A DNA stretch of 36,465 bases from Kiritimatiellales bacterium (GCA_003230915.1 QIHI01000068.1:1-36465), one strand, 5' to 3'; positions 1 to 9,239 are shown, counted from the stretch's first letter. Made by a program: numbers and translations. The notes: generated by a model from the letters alone, not told the origin.

Positions 1-2
1 CG

Positions 3-566
3 AGAGGAAAAAAACTGTCCGCCATCGTGGATCCCTACAGCTACATTGATCGCCTCGACATGCCTAAATTAGTGATTAACGGGTCGGGCGATCAGTTTTT
101 TATGCCGGACGCCTCGCGGCTTTATTTCCACGATCTGGTGGGACAAAATTCGCTGCGATACATTCCCAACGCTGGCCACGGCTTGAACGGGAGCGCCCTT
201 GGTTCACTGGAGGCGTTCTACCGCTCTGTTCTGGATTCGAAGCCGATGCCGAAGTTTTCCTGGAGCATCTCCCCCACCGACGGCCACATTAAAGTTAAAC
301 CCACGACGCCCCCGGTGGAGGTCAAGCTGTGGGTGGCGAAAAACAGAACGGCTCGGGATTTTCGACTCGAAACCATCGGCCCCGCCTGGCGCTCTACCCC
401 ACTGGATGCCAACGAAGCGGGCGAGTATGTCGCGAGTGTGGATACACCGACCAAAGGATGGGTTGCCTTTTTTGTTGAGCTGACTTTTGATGCCGAGCAT
501 GGAAAGACCCATGTGCTAACCACAGATATTAGCGTGATCCCAAACCGTCTTCCCTATTCCAAATAA
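3..566 (+). CDS. PhoPQ-activated pathogenicity-related protein, C-terminal part (5' end outside window)
   Basis: The reading frame is open from the window edge, so this is the C-terminal ~187 residues of a longer protein; the GTG at 27 is internal and is not the start. The fragment resembles the PhoPQ-activated pathogenicity-related family (PqaA-like, alpha/beta hydrolase fold). Visible signs are the acid loop NGSGDQFFMPD, where Asp would be the catalytic acid, and the following NAGHG with the candidate catalytic His. After these comes a ~90-residue beta-rich tail (from about FSWSISPTDG) typical of this family. Members are often secreted in PVC and Bacteroidota, but the signal peptide and nucleophile lie outside the window. 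The substrate is unknown. The gene converges on the RND pump gene, with only 3 bases between the two stop codons. Confidence 0.8.
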   Translation, partial: RGKKLSAIVDPYSYIDRLDMPKLVINGSGDQFFMPDASRLYFHDLVGQNSLRYIPNAGHGLNGSALGSLEAFYRSVLDSKPMPKFSWSISPTDGHIKVKPTTPPVEVKLWVAKNRTARDFRLETIGPAWRSTPLDANEAGEYVASVDTPTKGWVAFFVELTFDAEHGKTHVLTTDISVIPNRLPYSK

Positions 567-569
567 ACA

Positions 570-3500
570 TTACTCGGAGCGAAGAACAAACCGCCGCCAA
601 AGCATGCCGAAATCCTCGAGGATCATGATCAGCGCTGGAATCAACAGTAACGTGATGCCCGTGGCGAAGAGAATGCCAAAGCCGAGCGAGATCGCCATTG
701 GAATAAGGAACCGAGCTTGAAGCGAGGTTTCTGTGATCATCGGCATTAGCCCAAAGAAGGTGGTTAACGTGGTGAGGATGATCGGACGGAAACGTTGAAT
801 GCCAGCGGCCACGACAGCATCGTGCATCTTGGCTCCGGCGCGGCGGCGCTGATTGGCAAAGTCGATGAAGACCAGCGAGTCATTCACGACCACACCTGTA
901 AGCGCCACAATACCGAACAGGCTCAGCAGGCTGAGGCTATAGCCGAGCAACAGATGCCCGATCACCGCACCGATCACTCCGAACGGAACACTGATCATGA
1001 TGATGAGTGGCTGAGTATAGCTCTTGAACGGAATGGCCAGCAGGACATAGATGAGCAATAGGGCAACCAAAAGCCCGCTAATCAGTCCCTCAACGCTTTC
1101 TCGTTCGTCGGCCTGCTTCCCTTCGAAGGAATAGGACAGACCGCCATACTTTTGAAGCAGTGCCGGCATGAGGTCGGCTTTAAGCACTGCGAGAATTTGC
1201 GGGGTCTGCTCGCGCGGATTGATGCCGGCGGAAACGGAGATCACCCGGCGGCCGTCGCGACGCGTGATGGAGGTGAAGGCACGACCTCGCTTGGTTTCAA
1301 CAACCTCCCGCAACGGAACCTCGGTACCGGAAGGCGTACGAACAATCATCTCTTCAAGACTGAATTCGGTGTCGCGCTCGGCCTTCGGCAAGCGAACCAT
1401 CACCCGGATTTCATTGCGTCCACGCTGCTGACGGATGGCCTCGGAGCCATAGTAGGAGTTACGAACCTGCCGTGCAATTTCGCTGGAGGTCAGGCCGAGA
1501 CTTCGTCCGGCCGGAGTGATTGAAAAATCGATTTGCGGCTTACCGTTGCTAAATCCATTGTCGATATCCCGTACCATCGGAAAGCTACGCAGGGATTCGG
1601 CGAGATCTTCACTCGCCTGCTCAAGCACATCTAGATTGCGGTGGGAGAGCTCGACGGTCAAGGCACTGGAAGCGCCGCCCGGGCCGCCTTGGCTATTGCG
1701 AAATGTCAGGTTTTCCAATCCGCTTATTTCCCCGGCCGCCTCCCGCCAGCGGTCAATAAACTCCTGAGTGGAAACGGGACGATGATTAGGATCGAGCAGT
1801 TCATAATCGATCTTCCCTCTGTGTGCATTGATCGAAGAACGGACTCCTTTAGCGAACGGCTTTCCACTCTCCACTTCAATCTCTGCGAGGATTTGGTCGC
1901 CGGCAGCAATCAAGCGGTCGTGTATCTCTTTATTTTTTTCAACAGGCGCACCGAATGGAAGGGTGTAGCGACATGAAGCGATATCGGACTCTACGCTGGG
2001 GAACATCTCAAAGCCCATACGTCCGCTCTTCACATAGCCGAGTGTTATAATCAAAATCACGAGGCCGATGCTAAGGGTGATGTAGCGCAACCGCAGGGCA
2101 CGCTCGAGCAACGGCCCGTAGACCTCTCTCACGAAACGGCTGAACCGCAGACTAAATCGTTGTTGAAGACGGTGAAGCCTTCCCCGATGTTCCTTGTCCT
2201 TTTGGTGGGCCAGGTGGGCCGGAAGGATATAGAGCGCCTCAACCAACGAGATGATGAAGGTGGTACAGACCACCAGCGGAATCACTCGGAAAAACTTGCC
2301 CATCACCCCGGGTACAAAATAGAGCGGCATGAACGCCACGATATTGGTGAGAATACTGAACGTGACTGGCACAGCAATCTGCCGCGTACCCACAATGGCC
2401 GCTTGTAGAAACGGCATACCGTCTTGATGGAGGTGGTAGACATTTTCACCCACCACAATGGCATCGTCCACCACAATGCCTAGGGCAATGAGAAAGGCGA
2501 ACATGGTGATCATATTCAGGCTCACCCCCATACTACCCATGAACAAGAAGGTCCCCAGAAAGGAGATTGGAATTCCTAGCATCACCCAGAAAGCCAGTCG
2601 CATCTCCAAAAAAAGACCCAGCATCACAAAGACCAGTACCAGACCAAGTACCCCGTTTTTAAGCAACAGACCCATGCGTCCGCGGAAGTGCTCGGCGCTA
2701 TTATTCCAAATGGTGAACTCAAGACCTTCGGGCATGGTGCTACGCAACTCATCGAGCACCTTAAGCACAACCTCTTCGACCGATAGTGGAGTTTCTTTGC
2801 CCACGCGATAGACCGTGAGTCTCATGGAAGGTTTTCCATTGTAGAAAGCGTATCGGTCAGACTCGTCGAATCCGTCGTGGATCTGCGCGATATCTTCGAG
2901 CAGTAGCCGGGTTCCATCCTGTGAAGTGACGATGGGGATTTGGGCAAACTCACGGCCCAGATTCCGGCGATCCTTCACACGAACAAGGATTTCTCCGCCG
3001 CTGGTCTTCATTCCACCGCCGGGAAGATCCACGGAACTACGGGCAATAATATCCGAAACCTCCTTTAATGAAAGATTCAGCTCCCGCAGTTTATTCTGCT
3101 GGATTTCAATGGAAACCTCGTGCCGCCGGACATTTGAAATTTCGATCTGGGTGATCCCTTCGGCACTTAACAATCGATCGCGCACCTGTTCGGTTATCTC
3201 CCGAAGAACCTCCTCGGAGGCATTCGCCGCAACGATCACATCCAGCACCGATTTTTTAATCCGAAGCGCACGGATCGTCGGCTCTTCGGCATCGAGCGGG
3301 AACGTCCGGATACGATCGACCTCGGTTCGAATATCATCGGTAACGGAGTTGACTTCGTGGCTCGGCAAAACTTCAACAAGCACTGCGCCATGGCCCTCAT
3401 TGGCCGTGGCCGTAACCTTCTTCACACCATCAATACCGCGCATAGCCTCTTCCAGCACCAGCAGAATTCCTTGTTCAACCTCGTCCGGACTGGCACCGGG

Positions 3501-3677
3501 ATAAGAAACCCCGACGGTGACCATGTCCAGTTGCGCCTCGGGCAGGAATTCCTGTTTCACCTTCGAGGCAGCAAAGAAGCCCCCGCCGATCAGAATGATC
3601 ATCAGAATATTGGCCGGCACCGAATTTTTCGCCATCCAGGCAATCGGCCCGCGCTTGGGTTCAAATTCCATATTCAT
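570..3677 (-). CDS. RND-family multidrug efflux transporter (AcrB/HAE1-like inner-membrane pump)
   Basis: At about 1035 residues this is full length for the AcrB/MexB superfamily: twelve membrane helices with two large periplasmic loops, driving proton-coupled export. Helix 1 follows MEFEPKRGPIAWMAKNSVP. The paired acidic residues of helix 4 are visible in GIVVDDAIVVGENV. The helix 10 region is GVVVNDSLVFIDFAN, which has N-D where AcrB has its lysine; this marks a different HAE1 subgroup. I prefer the ATG at 3677 because a GAGGA ribosome-binding site lies about 8 bases upstream; a TTG at 3680 and an ATG at 3671 are alternatives. It is the last gene of the TetR - OMF - MFP - RND operon and presumably works with those products. 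The exported substrate cannot be read from sequence. Confidence 0.95.
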   Translation of the reverse strand: MNMEFEPKRGPIAWMAKNSVPANILMIILIGGGFFAASKVKQEFLPEAQLDMVTVGVSYPGASPDEVEQGILLVLEEAMRGIDGVKKVTATANEGHGAVLVEVLPSHEVNSVTDDIRTEVDRIRTFPLDAEEPTIRALRIKKSVLDVIVAANASEEVLREITEQVRDRLLSAEGITQIEISNVRRHEVSIEIQQNKLRELNLSLKEVSDIIARSSVDLPGGGMKTSGGEILVRVKDRRNLGREFAQIPIVTSQDGTRLLLEDIAQIHDGFDESDRYAFYNGKPSMRLTVYRVGKETPLSVEEVVLKVLDELRSTMPEGLEFTIWNNSAEHFRGRMGLLLKNGVLGLVLVFVMLGLFLEMRLAFWVMLGIPISFLGTFLFMGSMGVSLNMITMFAFLIALGIVVDDAIVVGENVYHLHQDGMPFLQAAIVGTRQIAVPVTFSILTNIVAFMPLYFVPGVMGKFFRVIPLVVCTTFIISLVEALYILPAHLAHQKDKEHRGRLHRLQQRFSLRFSRFVREVYGPLLERALRLRYITLSIGLVILIITLGYVKSGRMGFEMFPSVESDIASCRYTLPFGAPVEKNKEIHDRLIAAGDQILAEIEVESGKPFAKGVRSSINAHRGKIDYELLDPNHRPVSTQEFIDRWREAAGEISGLENLTFRNSQGGPGGASSALTVELSHRNLDVLEQASEDLAESLRSFPMVRDIDNGFSNGKPQIDFSITPAGRSLGLTSSEIARQVRNSYYGSEAIRQQRGRNEIRVMVRLPKAERDTEFSLEEMIVRTPSGTEVPLREVVETKRGRAFTSITRRDGRRVISVSAGINPREQTPQILAVLKADLMPALLQKYGGLSYSFEGKQADERESVEGLISGLLVALLLIYVLLAIPFKSYTQPLIIMISVPFGVIGAVIGHLLLGYSLSLLSLFGIVALTGVVVNDSLVFIDFANQRRRAGAKMHDAVVAAGIQRFRPIILTTLTTFFGLMPMITETSLQARFLIPMAISLGFGILFATGITLLLIPALIMILEDFGMLWRRFVLRSE

Positions 3678-3680
3678 CAA

Positions 3681-3777
3681 CCTATTCCTCTAAAATCATT
3701 AATCACGAAAACTAGTCCTGTTCAGGTGAGATGGATTTTATTTTCAATTTTCGTGTATTTTGTGGTTTTCATCTTTC
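3681..3777 (-). other. AT-rich gap inside the efflux operon with an inverted repeat
   Basis: This 97-base spacer separates the membrane-fusion gene from the pump gene. It contains CACGAAAA at 3704-3711 and its reverse complement TTTTCGTG at 3748-3755, followed by TATTTTGTGGTTTTC. It has no T-run terminator and no start codon context other than that of the pump gene. Read on the minus strand, the ACCACAAAATACACG portion resembles short ACCACGAAATACACG-type phrases that I recall from intergenic DNA of PVC bacteria. Any role, for example in mRNA processing or in tuning pump expression, is a guess. Confidence 0.35.
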
Positions 3778-4905
3778 TTATTCAGTGTTGATATCCACCC
3801 CTTGGATCGGGGTCGTCATGCCGGAGACAATCAGTTCGTCGCCATCGGAAAGGCCTTCGCGGATCAGCATCCGGCGAGCATCGCGCCAGAGCACCTTGAC
3901 CTCGCGAATATCGAGTTTGCCGGCCTGAGCAATCCAAACAAACCGATCATCATGCAAGGCATTGCGCGGAATGCTATAGACCCCCTCCAATTCGCGGCCG
4001 CTGATTTCAGTGCGGATAAATTCACCAATCAGTAGCGGTTTCCGATCCTTGTTTTCCGGTTGGAGGCAGAGCGGATCCTTCACTTCCACCAGCAGGCGTG
4101 CCATACGCCCCATCTCCTCCAAATCGCCCAACAACTTGATCACACGTCCTTCGCGCACTGCACCGGAGGAAGAAAGAACTTTGACGGCGCTACCCGGAAT
4201 ATCCAACCACGGAAGACGGTCGACCGGTATGGAAACCTTGATCCAATAGCTATCGGTTCCCGCCAGACGAGCGAGTTGCCCTTGCGGGGAGGCCTGCGAG
4301 CCTATGTTCACATCGCGCGAAAGTACAACGGCATTAAACGGCGCGCGAATCTGCGTACGAGTGAGATTAAGCTGGGCCATTTTCAGCGACGATTCCGCCG
4401 CTTGCAACGAGGCTACACTAGCGGCCAGATGCGGAATGCGCAGAGCAAGTTCCTTTTCCTGTTCCGAGGCATCGTCCATTTTCAGCAGTTCCCATTCGCG
4501 CTGGGCCACATCATGCCGCCCCATCTCCAGCTTGTGGTTGAAACGTGCCGTTTCGAGCTCGGATTGGCTGGCGGCAAGTGCCAGTTCATAATCGACCGGA
4601 TCGAGGGCTAAAATCTCAACCCCCTTCGCCAACAAACCACCGTCAATAAAATCAGGTGCCAGCGAGATAATCTCGCCACCAACGCGAGTACGAAGCAATA
4701 CCTCTTCGGAAGGGACCACGCTTCCCGTGAGTTCCAGCACAACGGTTTCCTGGCCCTTGCGTAGCTCTTGTGTTTTCACTAGAACCGCCATCCGTGGCGG
4801 TTTTGTTTTTGTGGCCTTTGGAGCGGTGGCCACCAGAACCCAGGAAATTCCCAAGGCTCCCAAAATGAGGACAACGCTAATGATTGCAATAATTCCTTTA
4901 CGCAT
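3778..4905 (-). CDS. RND efflux periplasmic adaptor (membrane fusion protein, HlyD/MFP family)
   Basis: This 375-residue protein links the inner-membrane RND pump to the outer-membrane channel in the periplasm. It begins with one membrane anchor (about residues 5-27). A lipoyl-like half-motif (VVPSEEVLLRTRVGGEI) follows, then a helical hairpin rich in Glu, Leu and Ala (about 110-185), and the second lipoyl half (IRAPFNAVVLSRDVNIGS). A beta-barrel and membrane-proximal domain finish it. The ATG at 4905 has a GGAG site 6-7 bases upstream. It sits between the OMF and pump genes in the same operon, which supports a tripartite complex. It has no lipobox, so it is probably held by the N-terminal helix rather than by a lipid. 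Confidence 0.92.
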   Translation of the reverse strand: MRKGIIAIISVVLILGALGISWVLVATAPKATKTKPPRMAVLVKTQELRKGQETVVLELTGSVVPSEEVLLRTRVGGEIISLAPDFIDGGLLAKGVEILALDPVDYELALAASQSELETARFNHKLEMGRHDVAQREWELLKMDDASEQEKELALRIPHLAASVASLQAAESSLKMAQLNLTRTQIRAPFNAVVLSRDVNIGSQASPQGQLARLAGTDSYWIKVSIPVDRLPWLDIPGSAVKVLSSSGAVREGRVIKLLGDLEEMGRMARLLVEVKDPLCLQPENKDRKPLLIGEFIRTEISGRELEGVYSIPRNALHDDRFVWIAQAGKLDIREVKVLWRDARRMLIREGLSDGDELIVSGMTTPIQGVDINTE

Positions 4906-5010
4906 GGTGTTCTCCAGTACTTTATAAAAAGTTAACTTCTAAGTCCTAAACCATCTCAAGTGCAGGGATTCCAAAGGACTAAATCTCTTCGGTCTTCCTT
5001 GTTCGTTATT

Positions 5011-6390
5011 CTACGATTTTTCAAGCTCACTGGGCCAGCTCCCGCCGAGTGCCCGGTATAGATTAATGCGGTATTGCAGCAGATTGAGCTGCGCCTCAAC
5101 GCGATCGCGCTCCAATGTTTGGAGCGTGTTGAGCTGAATGAGTACCGTGGTGTACTCGATCAACCCGTTGCGGTAGCGGTTAACCGATTCTTCGTGGGAA
5201 CGGCGAGCGGCCTCCAGCTGCTTCTCGAGCAGCCCGATAAACTCGCGCTGTTTCTGTTCCGAGACAAGGGAATCTTCGACTTCCTTGATGGCGTTGATCA
5301 CGGTTTCGCGATAGGCGGCAAGCCGCTCGTCGGCCACGGCGCGTGTACGCACCACCTCGGCCTTACGACGACCTCCGTCAAAGATCGGTCCAGTGATGCT
5401 GGCCGCGAGGTTGGCCGCCCAATCATCGAATAGGTCAGTCACATTGCTACTGCCATAATCCAGCGAACCTGTAAGCCGGATCGCGGGAAGCCGGCCGGCG
5501 CGAGCCGCACTTACCTGCCAATCGGCTGAATATAACTGTAGCCCAGCTGCGCGAACATCTGGCCGATTTGCAAGTACATCGGCGGGGATTCCAATGGAAG
5601 GAAGGGTTCCTAGAATCGGAAGTTGAATCTGGCTGATATGCACCGCATCGAAATTTAACATACCCAAAAGAGCGGCAAGCTCATTGAATAACAACTCCTC
5701 GCGGAGTTCCGCTAGTGGAATGCGGGACTTCGTACCAAACACAGTTTGCCGTTGCTGATAAATATCCAATGCACTCGAAAGCGATTTACGGAAGCGGAGT
5801 TCGATGAGTTTAAGTGAGGTTTGGTTGACTTCCAGTTGCTTATGGATCACCACGATCTGTAGGCGCTGCGCAAGAATTCCGATCCAGTTTATACCCACCT
5901 GCGAAGACAGTGTGATCGCCGCAGTATTCAATTGTTCCCGCGAGGCTTTGCGATCAAGCTCAGCGGCTTCGGTTTGCGACTTAATCCGCCCCCAGAGATC
6001 GACTTCATACATGGCGGGCAAACTGAAAGAATAGCTTTCAACAGAAGTGTCGATATTGCTAAATCGAGTGGCTTCGCCGCGGGCGCTATAGCCTACGGAG
6101 GGGAGGCGCTCCGCCCCTGTCTGCGCGGTGACGGCCTCGGCCTGGGCCAGTCGTGCCCAAGCTTGTTGGATCGACGGGCTGTTCCTTAGTGCCTCGTCGA
6201 TTAACGCCGAAAGCTCCGGCGACTGAAAGGTTTCCCACCAGCGATTGGTCGTATCCAAGGTTTCGGAATAGAGCGAAAACTCTTCCGGAAGGCCGGGGTT
6301 AAGCTCCATCCGATCCTCCGGCGCAAAGATCGTGCAGGAAGAGAGTAAGGCCACCAGGGCTCCCCATACCCATGTCATGTGTCTGTTCAT
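5011..6390 (-). CDS. Outer-membrane efflux channel lipoprotein (TolC/NodT family)
   Basis: At about 459 residues this fits the NodT/OprM branch of outer-membrane factors. From the preferred ATG at 6390 (AAAGG site 6 bases upstream) the protein starts MNRHMTWVWGALVALLSSC, a lipoprotein signal with lipobox LSSC and Cys19 as the lipidated residue. A GTG at 6411 would add seven residues before it and spoil the compact signal. Two repeated helical halves follow, with family landmarks such as YEVDLWGRI, the ADVLANRPDVRAA segment and GPIFDGGRR. The protein should form the trimeric channel for the adjacent adaptor and RND pump. The gene lies 24 bases or more after the TetR gene and is probably co-transcribed. 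Confidence 0.92.
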   Translation of the reverse strand: MNRHMTWVWGALVALLSSCTIFAPEDRMELNPGLPEEFSLYSETLDTTNRWWETFQSPELSALIDEALRNSPSIQQAWARLAQAEAVTAQTGAERLPSVGYSARGEATRFSNIDTSVESYSFSLPAMYEVDLWGRIKSQTEAAELDRKASREQLNTAAITLSSQVGINWIGILAQRLQIVVIHKQLEVNQTSLKLIELRFRKSLSSALDIYQQRQTVFGTKSRIPLAELREELLFNELAALLGMLNFDAVHISQIQLPILGTLPSIGIPADVLANRPDVRAAGLQLYSADWQVSAARAGRLPAIRLTGSLDYGSSNVTDLFDDWAANLAASITGPIFDGGRRKAEVVRTRAVADERLAAYRETVINAIKEVEDSLVSEQKQREFIGLLEKQLEAARRSHEESVNRYRNGLIEYTTVLIQLNTLQTLERDRVEAQLNLLQYRINLYRALGGSWPSELEKS

Positions 6391-6435
6391 TTTTAACCTT
6401 TTACCATTCACTGGTTTCAGGGATGAATCGGATTT

Positions 6436-7092
6436 TTATTCTATGAAACCTGAGTAATCTGTGGATCTATCTTTCTGAATCTCTTTCAACCCGCCGAGCG
6501 AGAAATAGGCGATGTGGCGGGCGGTGCGATCGATCTCCTCTTCGGTCATGGTTTTTTTTTCGATCATGTGCTCGCGCAACGGACGGCTGAAGTTGTAGAA
6601 GGCGCATTGGCCGATGATGCTGTGGGTACATAAAAACAAGCTTTGCGCATCAAAATGCGAGTCAGGCATGGTTTGAATCAAAGAAGCCAAGTGCTGGCTT
6701 TGCGGAAAAAGATAGTCCGTTGCAATTTTTTCTAGTGCCAGCGTCGGCGAGGCCATCTCCCGGTAAAGCAGCTTGGCGAACAGTCCATTTTCTCCTTCGC
6801 TAAAAATACGGTGGAGAATGGCACTTGCAAAGATATAGAGACCCTCCTCAATACCGGAATTCTCTGGAAGAACCCCATCGACCGGGTAGGTTGCGGTGGC
6901 ATGGGAAAAGGCGTAGTGCCATACTTCGTCGTACAACTTTTCCTTGTCGCCGAAATGGTAGTTTACTGAGGCAATATTGGCTCCGGCTGTTTCGCAAATC
7001 TCAGCCACGGTAGCCTCATGAAAACCCTTCTCCGAAAAGATTTTGCAAGCGGCCTGCAAAACGCGTTCTTTGGTGGTCTGTTTTCCGGACAT
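6436..7092 (-). CDS. TetR-family transcriptional regulator of the efflux operon
   Basis: This 218-residue protein has an N-terminal TetR helix-turn-helix: the stretch TVAEICETAGANIASVNYHF (about residues 23-42) matches the family pattern, including the YHFGDKEKLY end. The C-terminal part resembles the CerR/CecR-type ligand domain (DUF1956-like), which often controls RND pumps. It is the first gene of the minus-strand efflux operon, so self-regulation with the pump genes is likely. The ATG at 7092 has no clear Shine-Dalgarno sequence, and the DNA just upstream is a TTTAAAT-rich palindromic stretch that could be its own operator. The ligand is unknown. Confidence 0.88.
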   Translation of the reverse strand: MSGKQTTKERVLQAACKIFSEKGFHEATVAEICETAGANIASVNYHFGDKEKLYDEVWHYAFSHATATYPVDGVLPENSGIEEGLYIFASAILHRIFSEGENGLFAKLLYREMASPTLALEKIATDYLFPQSQHLASLIQTMPDSHFDAQSLFLCTHSIIGQCAFYNFSRPLREHMIEKKTMTEEEIDRTARHIAYFSLGGLKEIQKDRSTDYSGFIE

Positions 7093-7126
7093 ATTTAAAT
7101 ACTAATTTTAAATGATTATTTAATAT
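7091..7126. promoter_or_regulatory. Candidate TetR operator, AT-rich palindromic tract
   Basis: Immediately upstream of the TetR gene lies a run of repeated ATTTAAAT-like units (ATTTAAAT, ATTTTAAAT, ATTTAATAT) with local dyad symmetry. TetR regulators commonly bind palindromes that overlap their own promoter, so this is the natural candidate site. AT-rich promoter DNA can look palindromic by chance, and no -10/-35 pair could be assigned with confidence. Confidence 0.3.
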
Positions 7127-7295
7127 CGTAGGAGCTACTTGGAATATTGTCAATTCGATGTTTTTCTTTTTCCCCAGCGTGACTTCCAGAGAAAATATGA
7201 GTATATTTAGAATCCAAGTGTAGTAAAACAATATTCCGAAGCATACCAAGCCTAGGTCATACTTTAATTTTTAAGCAACACGAAGAGCGGAAACT

Positions 7296-7808
7296 ATGCC
7301 ACGCGAAATCATCAAAATCCTAGGCATCGACACTTCCCTGCGCTCGACGGGCGTGGGAGTTATTGAAGCGCACGGCTCCGCGCTGCGAGCGGTGGCTTAT
7401 GGGCGCATCCAGAACAAGCCCAAGGTACCCCTCTCTCTTTGTCTAGAAAATATCTTCAATTCAATCACGGATTTGATCGATGAGCACCAGCCCACCTGCG
7501 CCTCCATTGAGGGGATTTTCTTTTCCAAAAATGCTAATACGGCGATGATTCTCGGGCAGGCGCGCGGCGTGGCCATTGCAGCCTGTGCCAGAAAAGGGTT
7601 GGAAATTACCGTACATGCGCCTCGGAAGGTAAAGTCTGCCCTCGTTGGAACCGGTGCCGCGAGCAAGGATCAGGTCGCTAAAATGGTCGTGCGGTTGCTC
7701 AACCTTTCCGAGCAACCGCAGGAAGATGCCGCCGACGCACTCGCCATCGCCATCTGCCACCACCACCAACTTTCCCTGCCGGAAGAGCTTCGAGCGAAGA
7801 AAATCTAA
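7296..7808 (+). CDS. ruvC: Crossover junction endodeoxyribonuclease RuvC
   Basis: This 170-residue protein is of normal RuvC length. RuvC is a dimeric Mg-dependent nuclease that resolves Holliday junctions made during recombination and repair, usually with RuvA and RuvB. The four acidic catalytic positions are all visible: Asp12 in GIDTSLRSTG, Glu72 in SIEGIFF, and Asp144 and Asp147 in EDAADALA. The stretch NANTAMILGQARG is also typical. ruvA and ruvB are not adjacent here. The gene stands alone between the efflux operon, which runs the other way, and the convergent ankyrin gene. Confidence 0.95.
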   Translation: MPREIIKILGIDTSLRSTGVGVIEAHGSALRAVAYGRIQNKPKVPLSLCLENIFNSITDLIDEHQPTCASIEGIFFSKNANTAMILGQARGVAIAACARKGLEITVHAPRKVKSALVGTGAASKDQVAKMVVRLLNLSEQPQEDAADALAIAICHHHQLSLPEELRAKKI

Positions 7809-7832
7809 AAATTCTCCACCTCAAAGGGCTTT

Positions 7833-7862
7833 GGAAGAGCAACCTTGATGCTCTCCGTTTTC
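7833..7862 (+). terminator. Possible rho-independent terminator after ruvC
   Basis: GGAAGAGC at 7833-7840 can pair with GCTCTCC at 7850-7856, with one bulged A, and is followed by GTTTTCT. The stem is short and the T-run modest, so this is only a candidate end for the ruvC transcript. Confidence 0.4.
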
Positions 7863-7898
7863 TAGCAGAGCGAGTATTTTTTAATCCAACTTCTTTTT

Positions 7899-9239
7899 CT
7901 AGTTGATGGAATCGACGGTGTTGGCGGAGGAGGGCGATGGATGATCTCGTTCTTCGACAAGGTCGAGTAGGCCGTGTAGCTGTTTCCTGCGCATCAGGTC
8001 GTAGGCCGTTTCGCCGTCGAGATCGGCGATCTGTACATTGGCTCCTTCTGCGATGAGAAAGCGGACGCTCCTGTATTCTTTAGCAATAAGCAGTAGGTGG
8101 ATGGCGGTATATCCGTTTTCGTGAATACGGTCCAGCTCTGCTCCATGTTGAAGTAGCAGCCGGGCGGTTTCGTATTTCCGTCCGCGCAAGGCATAGTCGA
8201 ACGCCGTGCGGTCGTCTGGGTTGCGCAGGCCGACCGTTCCGGGTTGCGCAAGGAGAAGCTCAATGAGTTCATTTTGTCCGTTAAGTGCAGCAATATGCAG
8301 TGGAGCCATTCCTGAAAAATTAATGTATTTGGAGTCTGCGCCGTTTTGAATAAGCAGATTTGTGGTTTCTAGATTTCTGCGGCGGACGGCTTTGTGGAGC
8401 GCGGTATCGCCAAGGCGATCCCACAGGTTGGGGTCGGCTCCATGTTCAAGCAGGAATCCGACAAGAGGTAGCTGGTCTTTCATGATCGCCAGAGTTAGTG
8501 GGGTCTGGTAGAGTGGGTTTCGCACGCTCGTATCTGCGCCGTATTTAAGGAGTAGAGCGAGTGCAGAGGTATTTTGAGTCTGTATAGTATGGTGGATCGG
8601 AGCCAGTCCGTCGGCATCTGGAGTATCAGGGTCGACGCCATGCACGAGCAGAGTTTCGAGCATGAGAAGGCTTGGGAGCGCGGCAATCACCCAGTTATGC
8701 TCATTGGTTGTGCATTCGAGTTCAGCCCCGCTTTCGAGCAGCAGGCCGACCGCCTCTGGCTTATTACTTTCCAACGCCAGCACAAGCAATGTCTTTCCGG
8801 TTTCCTGATCGGTGCGTACCAACGCGGCGGGATCTTTCGCAATATGTTCTCGTAGCGCCAAGAGGTCGCCTTTTTCCAGCAGGGAAAATTCGGTAGACAC
8901 CCGTGCGGACAATCCGTAAATAACAACAGACATTATAACGATGAAGACCAGCGGTATAGCATATTTGAGCATCTGCCACGGAATATGCGATCGACGGTGT
9001 TGCCGACTAACTTTGGGATGTATGAAGTACCGTGCAGATGCATAGACGACCAGCAGGACAACCCAAGTCAGCACCAACGCACCGGTTACGGTGGCTCGAA
9101 GCAGAAATCGCTCTTCGTCGCCAAACGATCCGGCTTGTCCTGCAGCATCCCAGGTGGCGAGCGCACCGAGGGCAATGCCAACGCCCACAAACCATAGAGC
9201 CAGCTTAATCCGTGTTTTAACCATGAATAGAACAGCCAT
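7899..9239 (-). CDS. Membrane-anchored ankyrin-repeat protein
   Basis: The protein has 446 residues from ATG 9239, or 441 from ATG 9224; neither start has a clear Shine-Dalgarno sequence. The N-terminal ~110 residues hold three hydrophobic segments (roughly residues 10-30, 45-65 and 90-110), with a basic cytoplasmic-looking loop (RQHRRSH) between the second and third. After these come about nine ankyrin repeats with recurrent phrases such as LLLKYGADTSVRNP, LLEHGADPNLWD and LLQHGAELD, separated by G-TALH-type turns. Ankyrin repeats bind other proteins; no enzymatic domain is seen. The gene is divergent from the phosphofructokinase and convergent with ruvC. The partner and the side of the membrane are unknown. 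Confidence 0.85.
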   Translation of the reverse strand: MAVLFMVKTRIKLALWFVGVGIALGALATWDAAGQAGSFGDEERFLLRATVTGALVLTWVVLLVVYASARYFIHPKVSRQHRRSHIPWQMLKYAIPLVFIVIMSVVIYGLSARVSTEFSLLEKGDLLALREHIAKDPAALVRTDQETGKTLLVLALESNKPEAVGLLLESGAELECTTNEHNWVIAALPSLLMLETLLVHGVDPDTPDADGLAPIHHTIQTQNTSALALLLKYGADTSVRNPLYQTPLTLAIMKDQLPLVGFLLEHGADPNLWDRLGDTALHKAVRRRNLETTNLLIQNGADSKYINFSGMAPLHIAALNGQNELIELLLAQPGTVGLRNPDDRTAFDYALRGRKYETARLLLQHGAELDRIHENGYTAIHLLLIAKEYRSVRFLIAEGANVQIADLDGETAYDLMRRKQLHGLLDLVEERDHPSPSSANTVDSIN

